A stretch of DNA of 64,000 nt, taken from NCBI RefSeq assembly GCF_025370935.1, contig NC_133493.1, positions 9,087,254-9,151,253 of the forward strand, given 5' to 3'. Positions within the stretch are counted from its first letter, which is position 1. The number at the start of each line of letters is the position of its first letter. The DNA is from Choristoneura fumiferana. Taxonomy: Eukaryota > Arthropoda > Insecta > Lepidoptera > Tortricidae. A program made the position numbers and the translations under genes. The notes below the pieces were generated by a model that made no database searches, had not been told where the DNA came from, and was given only the letters and a program-made list of their open reading frames with translations. Below are positions 50,001 through 54,073 of the stretch, one piece after another.

Positions 50001-50256
50001 TTTTCGTTTCGTTGCCTAATTTTCATCACCTCTTGAAGTTTCTACATCATTATTCCGGACACCCTGAATAGTTAACTTAATACTGCTTAATTAGCGGATT
50101 CATATAAAAAAACGAATTAAGAAGAATTTTGATATAACTTACTTTTGTAGACCCACATAATTCTCAGGATCACCGAATCGAATCTTTAAAAGCATTTTAT
50201 AGACAATCATGCTTCTTTCAAGCGTGGAGTAACATTTAGGCCTGGGATATTGCTGT
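21333..50256 (-). CDS. Anoctamin (TMEM16) family membrane protein, partial, 11 exons found
   Basis: Anoctamins are eight-to-ten-pass membrane proteins acting as calcium-activated chloride channels or lipid scramblases. Eleven minus-strand exons (listed below) join with matching phases into about 440 codons with no stop. In order they give 'DAFPLHDGPFF' (family FPLHDG), 'QPLNLIHEYFGDR' (family QPLDLIRxYFGEK), 'FFFAFYGFYTFFLIIPAII' (first membrane span), 'ICPRCRHFEVCP' (cysteine-rich loop), 'VWGATLLMIFWRR' (second span), two further hydrophobic stretches, 'LNHKCEHSYDKSLVATLF' (family ENHRTxxEYEDSLxxKxF), 'LCNPIGCSDEL' (family CxPGGCLxEL) and 'PCWEREYRL'. The sequence is very divergent, and the glutamate-rich calcium site expected just after the GC...EL motif is not evident. 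N-terminal and C-terminal exons are missing from view. The introns are filled with TEs. Family assignment is firm; subtype and function are not. Confidence 0.85.
21460..22179. other. Anoctamin intron, nothing recognised
   Basis: AT-rich sequence without coding signal, recognisable repeat or RNA gene. Confidence 0.5.
22180..22290 (+). repeat. Inverted-repeat arm, partner at 24925-25035
   Basis: 'CGAAATGTTGTAAGAGTTTG' and 'AAAAACATCGACAGTCCTG' are repeated as the near complement at 24950-25030. The two arms enclose 2.6 kb. They could be two opposite copies of one MITE or the ends of one element. Confidence 0.6.
22742..23165 (+). repeat. Interspersed repeat, family D (ACTG-run type)
   Basis: It starts with a TATATA run and (ACTG)n at 22785-22802, then 'CAACGCACAGCCCAAACCGC' and 'GAAACTTGAAATTTTTAC', with 'CCCCTAAGGGGGTGAAATAG' repeated in altered form. 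51925-52161 has the same opening blocks. Confidence 0.6.
23625..24045 (+). pseudogene. RTE LINE 3' fragment
   Basis: It begins near 'GGATCAGAGACGTGGTGC' and reads 'RVAQRAMERAMLGVS', 'HIARRTDG'-like text, then 'GKRSVGRPPTRWTDDLVKAA' and the RTE tail 'CAACAGTGGACGTCCTACGG'. Frameshifts at about 23735 and 23843. It is close in sequence to 16629-17020. Confidence 0.8.
24060..24430 (-). pseudogene. Zinc-finger (SWIM-like) protein fragment, frameshifted
   Basis: From a minus-strand ATG at 24428 the frame reads 'VTDGFVKADSRNLPKVNEF' and 'MLLQFMRENDCFNVAAIRR'. After a shift near 24300 it continues 'SYPLDSRNMFVWDMSKCDVK', 'SYQNVHCVLATINEEQDVID' and 'AKCADCTASEGGCKHTICC'. The Cys-x2-Cys...Cys-Lys-His cluster resembles the SWIM-like finger of insect proteins that often carry a YqaJ-type nuclease. 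It is short, broken, abuts an RTE tail and lies inside an inverted-repeat pair, so it is probably transposon-borne or captured. Confidence 0.35.
24440..25178. other. Anoctamin intron with one inverted-repeat arm
   Basis: Apart from the arm at 24925-25035, which complements 22180-22290, the sequence is AT-rich with no coding signal. Confidence 0.5.
25179..25291 (-). CDS. Anoctamin exon j (GC..EL region)
   Basis: The acceptor is 'AAACTTTTTCAG'. It encodes 'ARIFTHYEDSFMYDTLDGIF' and 'LCNPIGCSDELAWHYV'. The donor 'TATGT|GTTACC' is weak; it was chosen because it gives phase 2, matching exon k. A neighbouring donor two bases away would break the frame. Confidence 0.7.
25400..26143. other. Anoctamin intron, nothing recognised
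   Basis: Very AT-rich, with T-rich tracts near 25760-25870 and no coding or repeat signal that I can name. Confidence 0.5.
27138..27388 (+). repeat. SINE-like repeat, family A
   Basis: A nearly full copy begins 'CAGGTGGTAGGACCTTGTGC' and ends 'GCCATCCAGTCGAATAAAA'. It lacks about 35 bases around 'GGCGGTGGTGATCTCTTACC' that are present at 50824-51115. Confidence 0.75.
27411..27748. mobile_element. Long fold-back MITE, GC-rich
   Basis: The left arm starts 'AGGGCCTTATCACACTAGCG' and contains 'GAGAGTTGAAAGCGAGG'. The right arm contains 'CCTCGCTTTCAACTCGCC' and ends 'CGCTAGTGTAATAAGGCCT'. Pairing extends over more than 100 bp per arm, including 'GCGCGCAACGATGTCGCTG'. Open frames across it are by-products of its GC content. 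Confidence 0.75.
27887..27952 (+). repeat. RTE/SINE 3' tail
   Basis: 'GAGAGGAGGCCTGTGCCCAG' then 'CAGTGGGACGTATAGGCTAG' and a (GAT)n tail. The same tail ends the SINE at 30569-30890 and occurs at 44045-44133. Confidence 0.7.
28444..28578. mobile_element. Tc1/mariner-type MITE (TA target)
   Basis: Arms of 28 bp: the left begins 'CACTCAGGGACAAATTTAG' and continues 'AGGAACGCA'; the right is its complement with two mismatches, ending 'TTTGTCCCTGAATG'. TA flanks both sides (28442-28443, 28579-28580). Confidence 0.8.
28893..28978 (-). repeat. RTE LINE 3' tail
   Basis: 'CATCATCATCTCAGCCGTAG' and 'GGACATAGGCCTCCCC' are the reverse of the RTE tail seen at 17000 and 24030. Only the tail remains. Confidence 0.75.
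29127..29270 (-). CDS. Anoctamin exon i (ENHRT-like region)
   Basis: Forty-eight codons lie between 'CCGTTTACAG' and 'TTCAAG|GTATGG'. It encodes 'VWSIISYKLNKFLNHKCEH' and 'SYDKSLVATLFGL', then 'LFIYIGFFK' (family FYIAFFKG). Both ends are phase 0. Confidence 0.85.
29884..30050 (+). repeat. Interspersed repeat with GTGCGAGTCGG end
   Basis: 'GGTCAAGTGCGAGTCGGACT' followed by 'AGGGTCCCGTA' is a repeat end that I recognise from many insect genomes. It is related to the '...GGGTACGG' ends at 31970 and 43615. Confidence 0.5.
30408..30530 (+). pseudogene. Retrotransposon pol C-terminal fragment
   Basis: One frame reads 'TTGDRRAGSFLAQRISLAIQ', 'RGNAASIFGTMPQG', 'PFLDLI' then stop. The minus strand at 36344-36441 encodes the close relative 'GDQRAGSYFGQRISLAMQ', 'RGNAASLLGTM'. 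Conservation between two independent copies at the protein level shows that this is real coding ancestry. I believe it is the end of a lepidopteran reverse-transcriptase ORF, but the clade is not certain. Confidence 0.5.
30569..30890 (-). mobile_element. tRNA-derived SINE with RTE-type tail
   Basis: On the minus strand the head has box A 'TGGCCTAGTGGTTTGA' and box B 'GGGTTCAAACCCC', the polymerase III promoter of a tRNA-like sequence. The body ends 'CAGCAGTGGGACGTATATAG', the tail shared with 27887-27952 and 44045-44133. Such tail sharing is how SINEs recruit a LINE's machinery. Confidence 0.8.
31250..31975 (+). repeat. Interspersed repeat, family E, copy 1
   Basis: It matches 42895-43620 in the same orientation over about 700 bp: 'ATTTCGAATAAAAAACAATT', 'GCTCCACTAGTGTGAATAAA', 'AAGTTGGCTTCATTGAGG' and the end 'AATAGGGTCCCGTTGGCACC'. 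A (CAGA)n run lies at 31889-31919. No coding frame. Confidence 0.7.
31976..32953. other. Anoctamin intron; (GA)n microsatellite only
   Basis: AT-rich non-coding sequence. A (GA)n run occupies 32378-32404. Nothing else is recognised. Confidence 0.5.
32954..33109 (-). CDS. Anoctamin exon h
   Basis: Fifty-two codons follow a T-rich acceptor; the donor is 'GAAAAG|GTAAGA'. It encodes 'CCLFIGLAVGLMFLQNYALR' and 'FYTMNVIIMIFLEK', giving the end of one membrane span and the start of the next. Both ends are phase 0. Another frame over the same bases is a shadow. Confidence 0.8.
33320..33592 (+). mobile_element. tRNA-derived SINE
   Basis: Box A 'TGGCCTATGGTTAGAGA' at 33330 and box B 'GGTTCGATTCC' at 33373-33383 form a polymerase III promoter of tRNA origin. 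The body continues to 'ACTTTGGGACTAAGTTAATT', 'GGTGTGAATTGTCCC' and ends in a T-rich tract of over 20 bases. A tail fragment of the same family lies at 20044-20092. Confidence 0.8.
34123..34201. repeat. Perfect 37-bp-arm hairpin
   Basis: Positions 34123-34159 and 34165-34201 are perfect reverse complements around a 5-base loop (CTCGA). The arm carries 'GACCCGGATAACTCACGTC'. A relative of the inner part, 'ACTCACGTCTTAAATCGAG', lies at 33157-33180. Confidence 0.9.
34285..34640 (+). mobile_element. Possible solo LTR with primer-binding site
   Basis: A block with a TATA-like 'ACTAATAAAAGG' at 34397, an AATAAA-free but A/T-rich end, and then 'TGGTGCCCCGGAGG' near 34619 looks like an LTR followed by a primer-binding site. 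No internal coding region or second LTR was found, and the left boundary is not clear. Confidence 0.3.
34680..34929. mobile_element. Fold-back MITE of about 250 bp
   Basis: 'TTTAGAATTAGAAACCACAA' at 34697 is the complement of 'TTGTGGTTTCTAATTCTAAA' at 34893-34912 apart from one base. Pairing extends outward ('ACTATACTT'/'AAGTATAGT'). Non-coding. Confidence 0.7.
35124..35226 (-). CDS. Anoctamin exon g
   Basis: The acceptor is 'TTCTTTTACAG' and the donor 'GCGTAT|GTAAGT'. It encodes 'AQYHLIQNKGKQLGYEILKF' and the hydrophobic 'IFNILLCTVAAIAY'. The preceding Val-Arg plus AQYH matches the family's RPEYE region. Phase 2 in, phase 0 out. Confidence 0.75.
35340..35976 (+). mobile_element. Helitron-related repeat (3' end CTAG|T)
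   Basis: The right end 'GCGAAGCCGCGGGTAAAAG' plus CTAG is the same as the end of the Helitron at 60743-62461 and is followed by T. The interior repeats 'CCCGATATTCCCACGGGATA' three times in altered form. The 5' end was not located. A LINE tail (35514-35650) with 'CCGAACCGGTGGTAGA' and 'TTGACTTTGACTTTGACTTT' is nested inside. Confidence 0.55.
36088..36241. mobile_element. Fold-back MITE ('AACGCATTCACTGCCAC')
   Basis: 'TAACGCATTCACTGCCAC' on the left pairs with 'GTGGCAGTGGATGCGTTA' on the right. The interior carries 'GACGCATATACGCGTC'. A short, non-coding element. Confidence 0.65.
36344..36441 (-). pseudogene. Retrotransposon pol C-terminal fragment
   Basis: The minus strand reads 'GDQRAGSYFGQRISLAMQ' and 'RGNAASLLGTMNSDGD', homologous to 30408-30530 on the plus strand. 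It is only about 33 codons long. Confidence 0.5.
37005..37095 (-). CDS. Anoctamin exon f (second span end)
   Basis: The acceptor is 'TTTGTTTTTAG'. The donor 'GTAAG|GTACAT' was preferred over the one five bases earlier because it keeps the phase with exon g. It encodes 'TLLMIFWRRTESYWNWMWE' and 'DPWISKVSV'; the family has FLExWKR...W here. Confidence 0.8.
37299..37487. mobile_element. MITE with 'ACCGTAAAACGGGG' ends
   Basis: The left end 'ACCGTAAAACGGGGTAAAT' pairs with the right end 'TTCCCCGTTTTACGG'. TA precedes the left end. The interior is AT-rich and non-coding. Confidence 0.65.
37960..38035. repeat. (TA)n microsatellite
   Basis: An alternating TA run with GT and TTT interruptions. The open frame over it (repeated Tyr-Ile) is an artefact. 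Confidence 0.9.
38205..38370 (+). repeat. Interspersed repeat, family shared with 495-720
   Basis: 'TTTCGGGGATCTCGAAAACG', 'CGATTTCGATGAAATTTGG' and 'CCCGAGCCAAGCTCGGTCAC' mark it. The other copy is inverted at 495-720. Confidence 0.6.
38577..38892. mobile_element. MITE plus duplicated right end
   Basis: The left end 'AAGCCAGGGATGTATACTAG' pairs with the right end 'CTAGTGTATCCCTGGCTT' at about 38800; the arms include 'CGACATGTC'. A segment of about 62 bp starting 'GTCCCCTAGTGTATCCCTGG' is then repeated once in direct orientation up to 38892. Confidence 0.7.
38940..39127 (-). CDS. Anoctamin exon e (cysteine-rich loop)
   Basis: The acceptor is 'TGTAAAATTACAG'-like ('AATTACAG') and the donor 'TGGG|GTAAGT'. 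'ICPRCRHFEVCPFLPFKFYK' matches the CPxC...C loop, followed by 'FNNIFDKESVDMIPVYITVW', the start of the second span. It enters in phase 2 and leaves in phase 1. Confidence 0.85.
39386..40149. mobile_element. 764-bp element with 66-bp perfect TIRs
   Basis: The left arm begins 'CACAGGGCGGACACGCC' and runs to 'GACGACGTCTGTAC'. The right arm is its exact complement over 66 bases, ending 'GGCGTGTCCGCCCTGTG'. The interior includes a GC-rich block at 39690-39775. Related fragments are at 899-1045 and 4250-4480. No transposase frame; probably non-autonomous. Confidence 0.8.
40390..40990 (-). repeat. Interspersed repeat, family C, with inverted end
   Basis: 'AATTTTCTACTAGTTTGAAG' near 40438 is mirrored by 'CTTCAAACTAGTAGAAAATT' near 40560. 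The body then continues in reverse order to 'AACTTCCTCCTTCTTTGAAG' and 'TCGGTTGAAAA'. The layout is the same as in 18940-19700 but on the opposite strand. Confidence 0.6.
41164..41273 (-). CDS. Anoctamin exon d (first membrane span)
   Basis: The acceptor is 'TTGTTCCCCAG' and the donor 'GAGAT|GTGAGT'. It encodes 'VAFFFAFYGFYTFFLIIPAI' and then 'IGGVAIIPEIFNNTVE'. Phase 0 in, phase 2 out. Confidence 0.9.
41461..42290 (+). repeat. Interspersed repeat, family B, long copy
   Basis: It begins 'ACGGCCAAGAGCGTGTCGGA' with 'AATAGGGTTCCGTAGCC' and ends 'GCATTGATAGTCCCTGAG'. The right 340 bases match 6725-7060. Non-coding; short frames inside it are by-products. Confidence 0.6.
42321..42472 (+). repeat. 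Short direct duplication
   Basis: 'CTGGATATCCTGGCTGCAGC' occurs at 42323 and again at 42451. What lies between is not otherwise recognisable. Confidence 0.6.
42895..43620 (+). repeat. Interspersed repeat, family E, copy 2
   Basis: Colinear with 31250-31975 with scattered indels. It includes the (CAGA)n-like run at 43542-43565 and ends 'TTTGTGTACGGAACCCTAAA'. Confidence 0.7.
43677..43804 (-). repeat. SINE-like repeat, family A, 3' half
   Basis: Reversed copy with 'GGTCTCCTGATGGTAAGAGA' and 'GCGTTGCCAACCGAGAGG'. It is cut at 43804 by the Helitron insertion. Confidence 0.7.
43805..44028 (+). mobile_element. Non-autonomous Helitron, 224 bp
   Basis: It starts 'TCCCACTAATATTATAAATG' and ends 'GAGTCGCGGGTAACGGCTAG', lying between A (43804) and T (44029). 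TC...CTAG ends and A|T target are the Helitron hallmarks. The interior is non-coding. Confidence 0.8.
44045..44133 (-). repeat. RTE/SINE 3' tail
   Basis: 'TATATACGTCCCACTGCTGG' and 'GAGGCCTCCTCTCAGAATAA' match the tail of the SINE at 30569-30890. Confidence 0.7.
44134..45150. other. Intron sequence around anoctamin exon c
   Basis: Apart from the exon at 44663-44746 I see no gene, RNA or clear repeat here. Confidence 0.5.
44663..44746 (-). CDS. Anoctamin exon c (QPLxLI..YFG)
   Basis: Twenty-eight codons lie between 'TATTGTTACAG' and 'GGTGATCGG|GTAAGA'. It encodes 'ILNYNWVGIGNILKSQ' and 'PLNLIHEYFGDR', the segment before the first membrane span. Both ends are phase 0. Confidence 0.9.
45151..45415 (-). 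repeat. SINE-like repeat, family A, near full length
   Basis: Reversed copy running from 'TATTTGACTGGATGGCTAAC' to 'CGCGCGGACCTTGCACGAGG'. It encodes, by chance, a short frame also seen in the copy at 50824-51115. Confidence 0.75.
45510..47290 (-). pseudogene. Jockey/CR1-like LINE ORF2, decayed
   Basis: Minus-strand motifs in order are 'TVAQRIARHLKGDLQKC' (about 47200), 'KTGRVIPI' (46905), 'FGFRKNRSTTMVLRGVIDFV' (46800), 'SLFCDLSKAFDSLRHDVL' (46700), 'GVPQGLILGPVLYQ' in a shifted frame (46520), 'SEIRIMNNLRSRDSTRP' (45860) and 'ERIMTVISLFIYNSMLEIHK' (45800). These are the reverse transcriptase and C-terminal region of a Jockey-type LINE. The catalytic YADD segment is degraded. Multiple frameshifts and stops. 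Confidence 0.75.
47463..47747 (-). repeat. Open frame of 89 codons in a probable repeat, unknown
   Basis: The minus-strand frame has 'YLSRSRLQTRFLLKYLNYDF', 'DEIPHKGRARKKLSDSAPS' and ends 'FRLVIFMDDVAPQ'. It lies between anoctamin exons b and c, which join in phase without it, so it is not part of that gene. I recall similar non-coding text in other moth sequences, which suggests a repeat; function unknown. Confidence 0.3.
48304..48538 (+). repeat. 57-bp minisatellite with telomere-like CCTAA
   Basis: Four units start at 48311, 48368, 48425 and 48482 (period 57). Each contains 'ATATTTTTGTTGGGGTCGCA' and two or three CCTAA units in 'TAACCTAACCTAACCT'. CCTAA is the complement of the insect telomere repeat TTAGG. 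Confidence 0.9.
49033..49132 (-). CDS. Anoctamin exon b (FPLHDG)
   Basis: The acceptor is a T-rich tract ending GCAG and the donor 'CGACAA|GTAAGC'. It encodes 'LLDKRIILDAFPLHDGPFF' and ends 'PHQFNARQ'. FPLHDG is among the most conserved anoctamin motifs. It enters in phase 2 and leaves in phase 0. Confidence 0.9.
49216..49308. repeat. Short fold-back upstream of the ATPase ORF
   Basis: 'AATATTGGGCATTCTGG' and 'CCAGATGCCCAATATT' pair around about 60 bases. It is either a small MITE or the remains of an end of the element carrying the neighbouring ATPase. Confidence 0.55.
49478..49975 (+). CDS. A32-like (FtsK/HerA-type) DNA-packaging ATPase, C-terminally truncated
   Basis: A 165-codon frame with no introns. 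A Walker A motif 'CGPSNCGKTNL' lies at residues 39-49, and a Walker B-like hydrophobic strand 'SIFIFDDV' at about residues 110-117. The downstream 'NQTYSKIPKQLI' corresponds to the sensor region. This layout matches packaging ATPases of Polinton/Maverick elements and related large DNA viruses, copies of which are scattered in insect genomes. The family is usually about 230-280 residues, so roughly the last third is absent. There is no capsid, polymerase or integrase gene nearby. It sits in the intron between anoctamin exons a and b on the opposite strand. An isolated endogenous viral or Polinton fragment is the likeliest reading. Confidence 0.65.
   Translation: MKFVKQAQSLQLDVLCSNRNNRNFRHGELLPDTIRCIICGPSNCGKTNLTVGLLLHERGLRFQNVYVYSKTLFQPMYQLLEKVLMLVPSIKFQKYRENDEILSPHEAKNNSIFIFDDVACENQNNIRDYFAMGRHKNIDSFYLNQTYSKIPKQLISLLGNKQGLY
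50143..50256 (-). CDS. Anoctamin exon a (first found)
   Basis: The acceptor is 'TTTTATTCCAG' and the donor 'AAAA|GTAAGT'. The exon encodes 'RPKCYSTLERSMIVYKMLL' and 'FGDPENYVGLQ', matching the family 'FSSATRSxIVxxIL' and 'GIxxLL' region before FPLHDG. It enters and leaves in phase 2. Confidence 0.8.
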
Positions 50257-50823
50257 CTGGAATAAAACATGCGGTTAACAAATTTAATAGTCAGAATAAT
50301 AAAAAGGTCGAAGTAGTTCAATTAATCATAGTTAGACTACATTTTAACCCTGTTGACAAGCACGGCTGCCCCAAACCAAAACCTAGCAAGAGTTTTTTTT
50401 TGGTACAATGCGTTTTTTTAATAAATCGGCCTCAAATTTTGAGCTGCGTCGAATGCAAAAACACCTGTATTCCTGACACAATTAGAATCAAAGTTATTAG
50501 ACCTATCAAACCTAGCAAGTGCATTATCTTACTTGTAAATATCAAAATCAAAATACTGGTAAGTAACATTTCCAAGTCCAAAAACCATTGCCACATTAAA
50601 TGTGGCATATACTAGGTTTTTGAATTTGTAAACGGAACTTGCTAAGGTTTTTTAATCCAAAATTGCCCCATACTAGGTTTTTGATTCAAAAAATTGCAGA
50701 ATTGTAGAACAAGGACTTCAAACATCCGTTTACTTATACGTTCTTTTAGCATTATTTCATTAGGTACTAACAGGCCTGATTATTAATCGAAATATCTCTA
50801 AATGGCTAAGCCCTCAAACATTT

Positions 50824-51115
50824 TGCAGGTGGTAGGACCTTGTGCAAGGTCCGCCCGGATTGCTACCACCATCTTGCTCGCTAATCCTGCCGTGAAGCAG
50901 CAGTGCTTGCACTGTTGTGTTTCGGCGTGGAGAGTAAGACAGCCGGTGAAATTACTGGCACTTGAGGTATCCCATCTTAGGCCTCTAGGTTGGCAACGCA
51001 TCTGCAATCCCCCTGGTGTTGCAGGTGTCTATGGGCGGTGGTGATCTCTTATCATCAGGAGACCCACTTGCTCGTTTGCCATCCAGTTAAATAAATAATA
51101 AAAAAAAAGAAAAAA
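50824..51115 (+). repeat. SINE-like repeat, family A, fullest copy
   Basis: It runs from 'GCAGGTGGTAGGACCTTGTG' through 'GGCGGTGGTGATCTCTTATC' to 'GCCATCCAGTTAAATAAATA' and a long A-rich tail (51095-51128). It is the reference copy for this family in the window. Confidence 0.8.
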
Positions 51116-51419
51116 AAAAAAAAAAAAACATAATAAGTTGGTATGCAAAATTGAAAACCAAGCATTTCGCTTTACTTTGTTTTTTTGTTCCTAAAATTAA
51201 AATTAATTATATATAGGGTTTAAAAATACAACATAAGTACTTTAGTTTCCTGTTAACCTTAGCGGTCACCCGACACCGACGACGCTTACATAAAAAAAAT
51301 ATTACTAGGTACTTATACTAAATTAACTTAGGCTAATTTTGCGGGAAATTAGCATAGTCCCAGGGATAAACGAATTGTTCGCAGATGAAGTCGCGGGCAA
51401 CAGCTAGGTATTGCATAAT

Positions 51420-51500
51420 TATTTTTTACTTTTTAGTGGCTTTTTTGGCGGCGTTTTTTTCGGGCGTTTTTTTTATTTTTGCTGGCGTTTTTTAAATTTT
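51420..51500. repeat. Low-complexity GGCGTTTTTT run
   Basis: T runs of six to eight bases alternate with GGCG/GGGCG. No function is apparent. Confidence 0.6.
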
Positions 51501-51539
51501 TTACCATATGCATTACGAGGAGCATAAATTTCTTAGCAA

Positions 51540-51930
51540 CTATGTTAAAGTACTTAATTAAAATTCAACCTGTGAAATACTTGTTATTGAGTAGTAACTC
51601 CGATGGTCAACTGTGGTCTTCATCATCAGTTCCACTTCACCAAATGATGATGTTCAAGTGGAAATGCACGAGTTACTACTAAATATTATATCCAATTAAC
51701 TATAGGTGTCCCTACAACATTTGAAGAGTTCCCTCGATTTCCTTATGATCTCATCATCAGATCCTGATTTGGCGCTTATGGGACCTAATTGAAGACATTC
51801 CCATACGAACGCAAAAAAAAATGTTTAAATCGGTTCATAAATGACGGAGTTCTGAGGTAACAAACATAAAAAAAGAACATACAACCGAATTGATAACCTC
51901 CTCCTTTTTTAAGTCGGTTAAAAAGAAGAA
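51540..51930 (-). repeat. Interspersed repeat, family C
   Basis: It carries 'CATCATCAGTTCCACTTCAC', 'CATCATCAGATCCTGATTTG' and 'CTCCTCCTTTTTTAAGTCGG', the reverse of 18940-19420. Confidence 0.6.
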
Positions 51931-52161
51931 AATGACTGACTGATTGACGGACTGACTTATAGATCGCCGCACAGCCCAAACCGCTGGGCCTAGAAACTTG
52001 AAATTTCGAATTTGTGTTCCTTAATAGGTGTAGACGCGCATTAAGAAAGGATTTTTTGAAATTCCTACGGGGAATAAATGGGATTTATATGTTCACTTCA
52101 AAATGGCCCTATTTCCGTAACTATAATTATTAGAAACTTCAAATTTGACATGCAAGTAGGT
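51931..52161 (+). repeat. Interspersed repeat, family D
   Basis: Begins with ACTGACTG and 'CGCACAGCCCAAACCGCTGG', as at 22742. It stops at the left end of the DIRS element. A partial relative of its right half lies beyond the DIRS at 63045-63180. Confidence 0.55.
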
Positions 52162-52172
52162 AATTTTATTTC

Positions 52173-52306
52173 ATGGTAATCTGAAATATAATTGAATTAA
52201 ACAGTGTAGTACCTTTTCCCTAACTCGTTGGCATCGCGGAAGTTTAGAAAAGAAAAAACGTCTAAAGATATTTGTTCTTTATGTGACAACACTAGACACG
52301 TCACTT
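52173..52306 (+). repeat. DIRS left inverted terminal repeat
   Basis: It starts 'ATGGTAATCTGAAATATAAT' and ends 'CACTAGACACGTCACTT'. Exact complement of 62723-62856 as far as I can compare. The DIRS start itself is placed at 52162 from the internal complementary region. Confidence 0.9.
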
Positions 52307-52382
52307 CTTTTTCCGCCCGACGGCATCGTGGATCGGCATTGTGCAAAATAGTGCAAAATAGTGTTTTTAAAATATAAAAGCT

Positions 52383-52617
52383 ATGCCCAGTGAACGAAAA
52401 CTTATTAAAATATTAAAAGAATGTGCGGCGTCCCTCGAGAAGGGTCACAATCGCCATCGGCGTCGGCGCAGACGCAGTCGGAGCCGGAGCCGGAGCCGGC
52501 CACGCGGCGGCAGATCCCGGAGTCGTAGCCCCGTGCGACGTGAGCCCTCGCCGCCACCGGAGTCGCCTCCCCGGATTGAGACAGAACAGAAAGAAGACGA
52601 GAGTGACAAAGTAGAAG
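52383..52617 (+). CDS. DIRS ORF1 exon 1, RS-rich
   Basis: From the ATG at 52383 the frame encodes 'MPSERKLIKILKECAASLEK', then an arginine/serine run ('RSRSRSRSRPRGGRSRSRSP') and an acidic end. The donor 'GTAGAAG|GTGAGT' is followed at 53279 by an acceptor 'TGTGCTTTCCAG'; splicing joins Val-Glu-Asp in frame to the rest of ORF1. The RS run resembles those of SR splicing factors. Without splicing the frame stops after about 92 codons. Confidence 0.65.
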
Positions 52618-53279
52618 GTGAGTTCGCGCAAATTTTTACTTTGACTTTCAGACTAACCTAAAAAAGTTCATCAACAGACGCCCGCGATAACGTTAAGCTT
52701 GAGTAACATTGTGTGTTTGCATTGTACAAATTCTTCTCCATGGTTGCTCATCGAGTGCGAGAACTGCGAGATACTCAAGGTATCAATCAAGGTCTCTGTT
52801 ATACTGGATGGCGTAATTCTCTGAAACGCGGCCATTGACAGATGCTAACACTTCGATGTAGCAAATGGCTCGCATGCTAACGCACTCACTGTGTTTGGTT
52901 TTTCCTCACAATTACTGAATACGAAATGCTTACACTGTTATTTCTATGATACAATAACATAAGCCTGACTTGACACACTATGCTTTCAACCTCTGTGCAC
53001 AACCATTGAGTACGCGATACTCCTGCTATCATTTCTATGTGGCAAAATGGTTTGAGATGCTTCGGGATGCTTAAGGCAGAATCTCTTCTAAGCAGCCATT
53101 GAGTACGAGATACTCACGCTATCATTTCTATGTGGCAAAATGGTTTGACATGCTTCAGCATGTCTAATGCTGAACCCCTTCTAGCAGCCATTGAGTACGA
53201 GATACTCGCGCTATCATTTCTATGTGGCAAAATGGCCTGCAAGCTTGTGCTTAAGGTGTCTTCTTCCTGTGCTTTCCAG
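52618..53279 (+). other. Probable intron in DIRS ORF1 with 93-bp tandem repeat
   Basis: Bounded by GTGAGT and CTTTCCAG. From about 52910 to 53240 a unit of 92-94 bp recurs about four times: 'ATTGAGTACGAGATACTC' and 'TATCATTTCTATGTGGCAAA' at 53005, 53098 and 53190, with a more diverged unit at 52911. No long open frame. Confidence 0.6.
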
Positions 53280-54073
53280 ATGCGGTAATGGTTAACCCAT
53301 TCAGTGAAGCCCTCGGGGACGACTACATAGAAACAACCAAGTATGACAAAAGCATTCACGAGGATATATCCCGCAGATGGACACACATAATAGTCAATGG
53401 ATTGTCAAAGGAACAAAGAGATAACATTACAAAGAAATACAAGATTCCAGGAAACTGCACAATATTGGAAGCACCGGCAATCAATATTGAAATAAAAAAT
53501 GTACTCGGTGACAGCTCTAAACTAAGGGACAAGAGTATCGAGATAGGCCAAGCTCAGTTGGGCCTGGCAACTGGTATTATTGGAAAGGCAATGACACAGC
53601 TTATGGAAAATGAAGAACTAAACAAAACACACCTCATAAGCTTGCTCAGTGACGCTTCCAAATTACTAAATGACCTAAATTTTCATCAAACTAAAACTAG
53701 GAAAAAGTTAATAATTCCTTCTTTGGATAAAAACTTTATTCAAACAATTGAAAAGTCAAATAGAAATGCTTTTTTGTTTGGTGATGACCTGTCTGAAACC
53801 ATAAAGACAGCAAAAACACTGCAGCAGTCAATGGCCCACATAAAGAAGACTGTCACTCCGAGCACAAAAACTACAAAGTCGGGAAACCGCAATGGTCCGC
53901 CACTTCGGCCGAAGGGCAAGGGGATGACGCGTGGCGGACCGAAGACACAGGAGTTCCAGTCTACCCAGTCGTTCCATCCAGTCAACCAGCAGAAACGATA
54001 TTCTTCGAACCAGAACCAGCGCCGCCCAGCGAAGCCAGCACAGAGGCCCCGCAGTGCAGCATACCGGCGCTAA
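53280..54073 (+). CDS. DIRS ORF1 (Gag-like), exon 2
   Basis: The frame continues from exon 1 through 'MVNPFSEALGDDYIETTKYD' (ATG at 53288) to a stop at 54071-54073. The middle has 'LRDKSIEIGQAQLGLATGII' and 'HLISLLSDASKLLNDLNFHQ', a pattern I associate with the first ORF of insect DIRS elements. The C-terminal 60 residues are basic and Gln/Pro/Ser-rich ('KRYSSNQNQRRPAKPAQRPR'), consistent with nucleic-acid binding. The expected role is a Gag-like particle protein. The 3' end overlaps the ORF2 frame by about 275 bases. Confidence 0.75.

Noticed and set aside
52413..52631. Frames on both strands rich in Ala/Gly/Pro over the RS-rich exon
   Set aside because: They are shadows of the repetitive CGG/AGC codons of the DIRS ORF1 exon.
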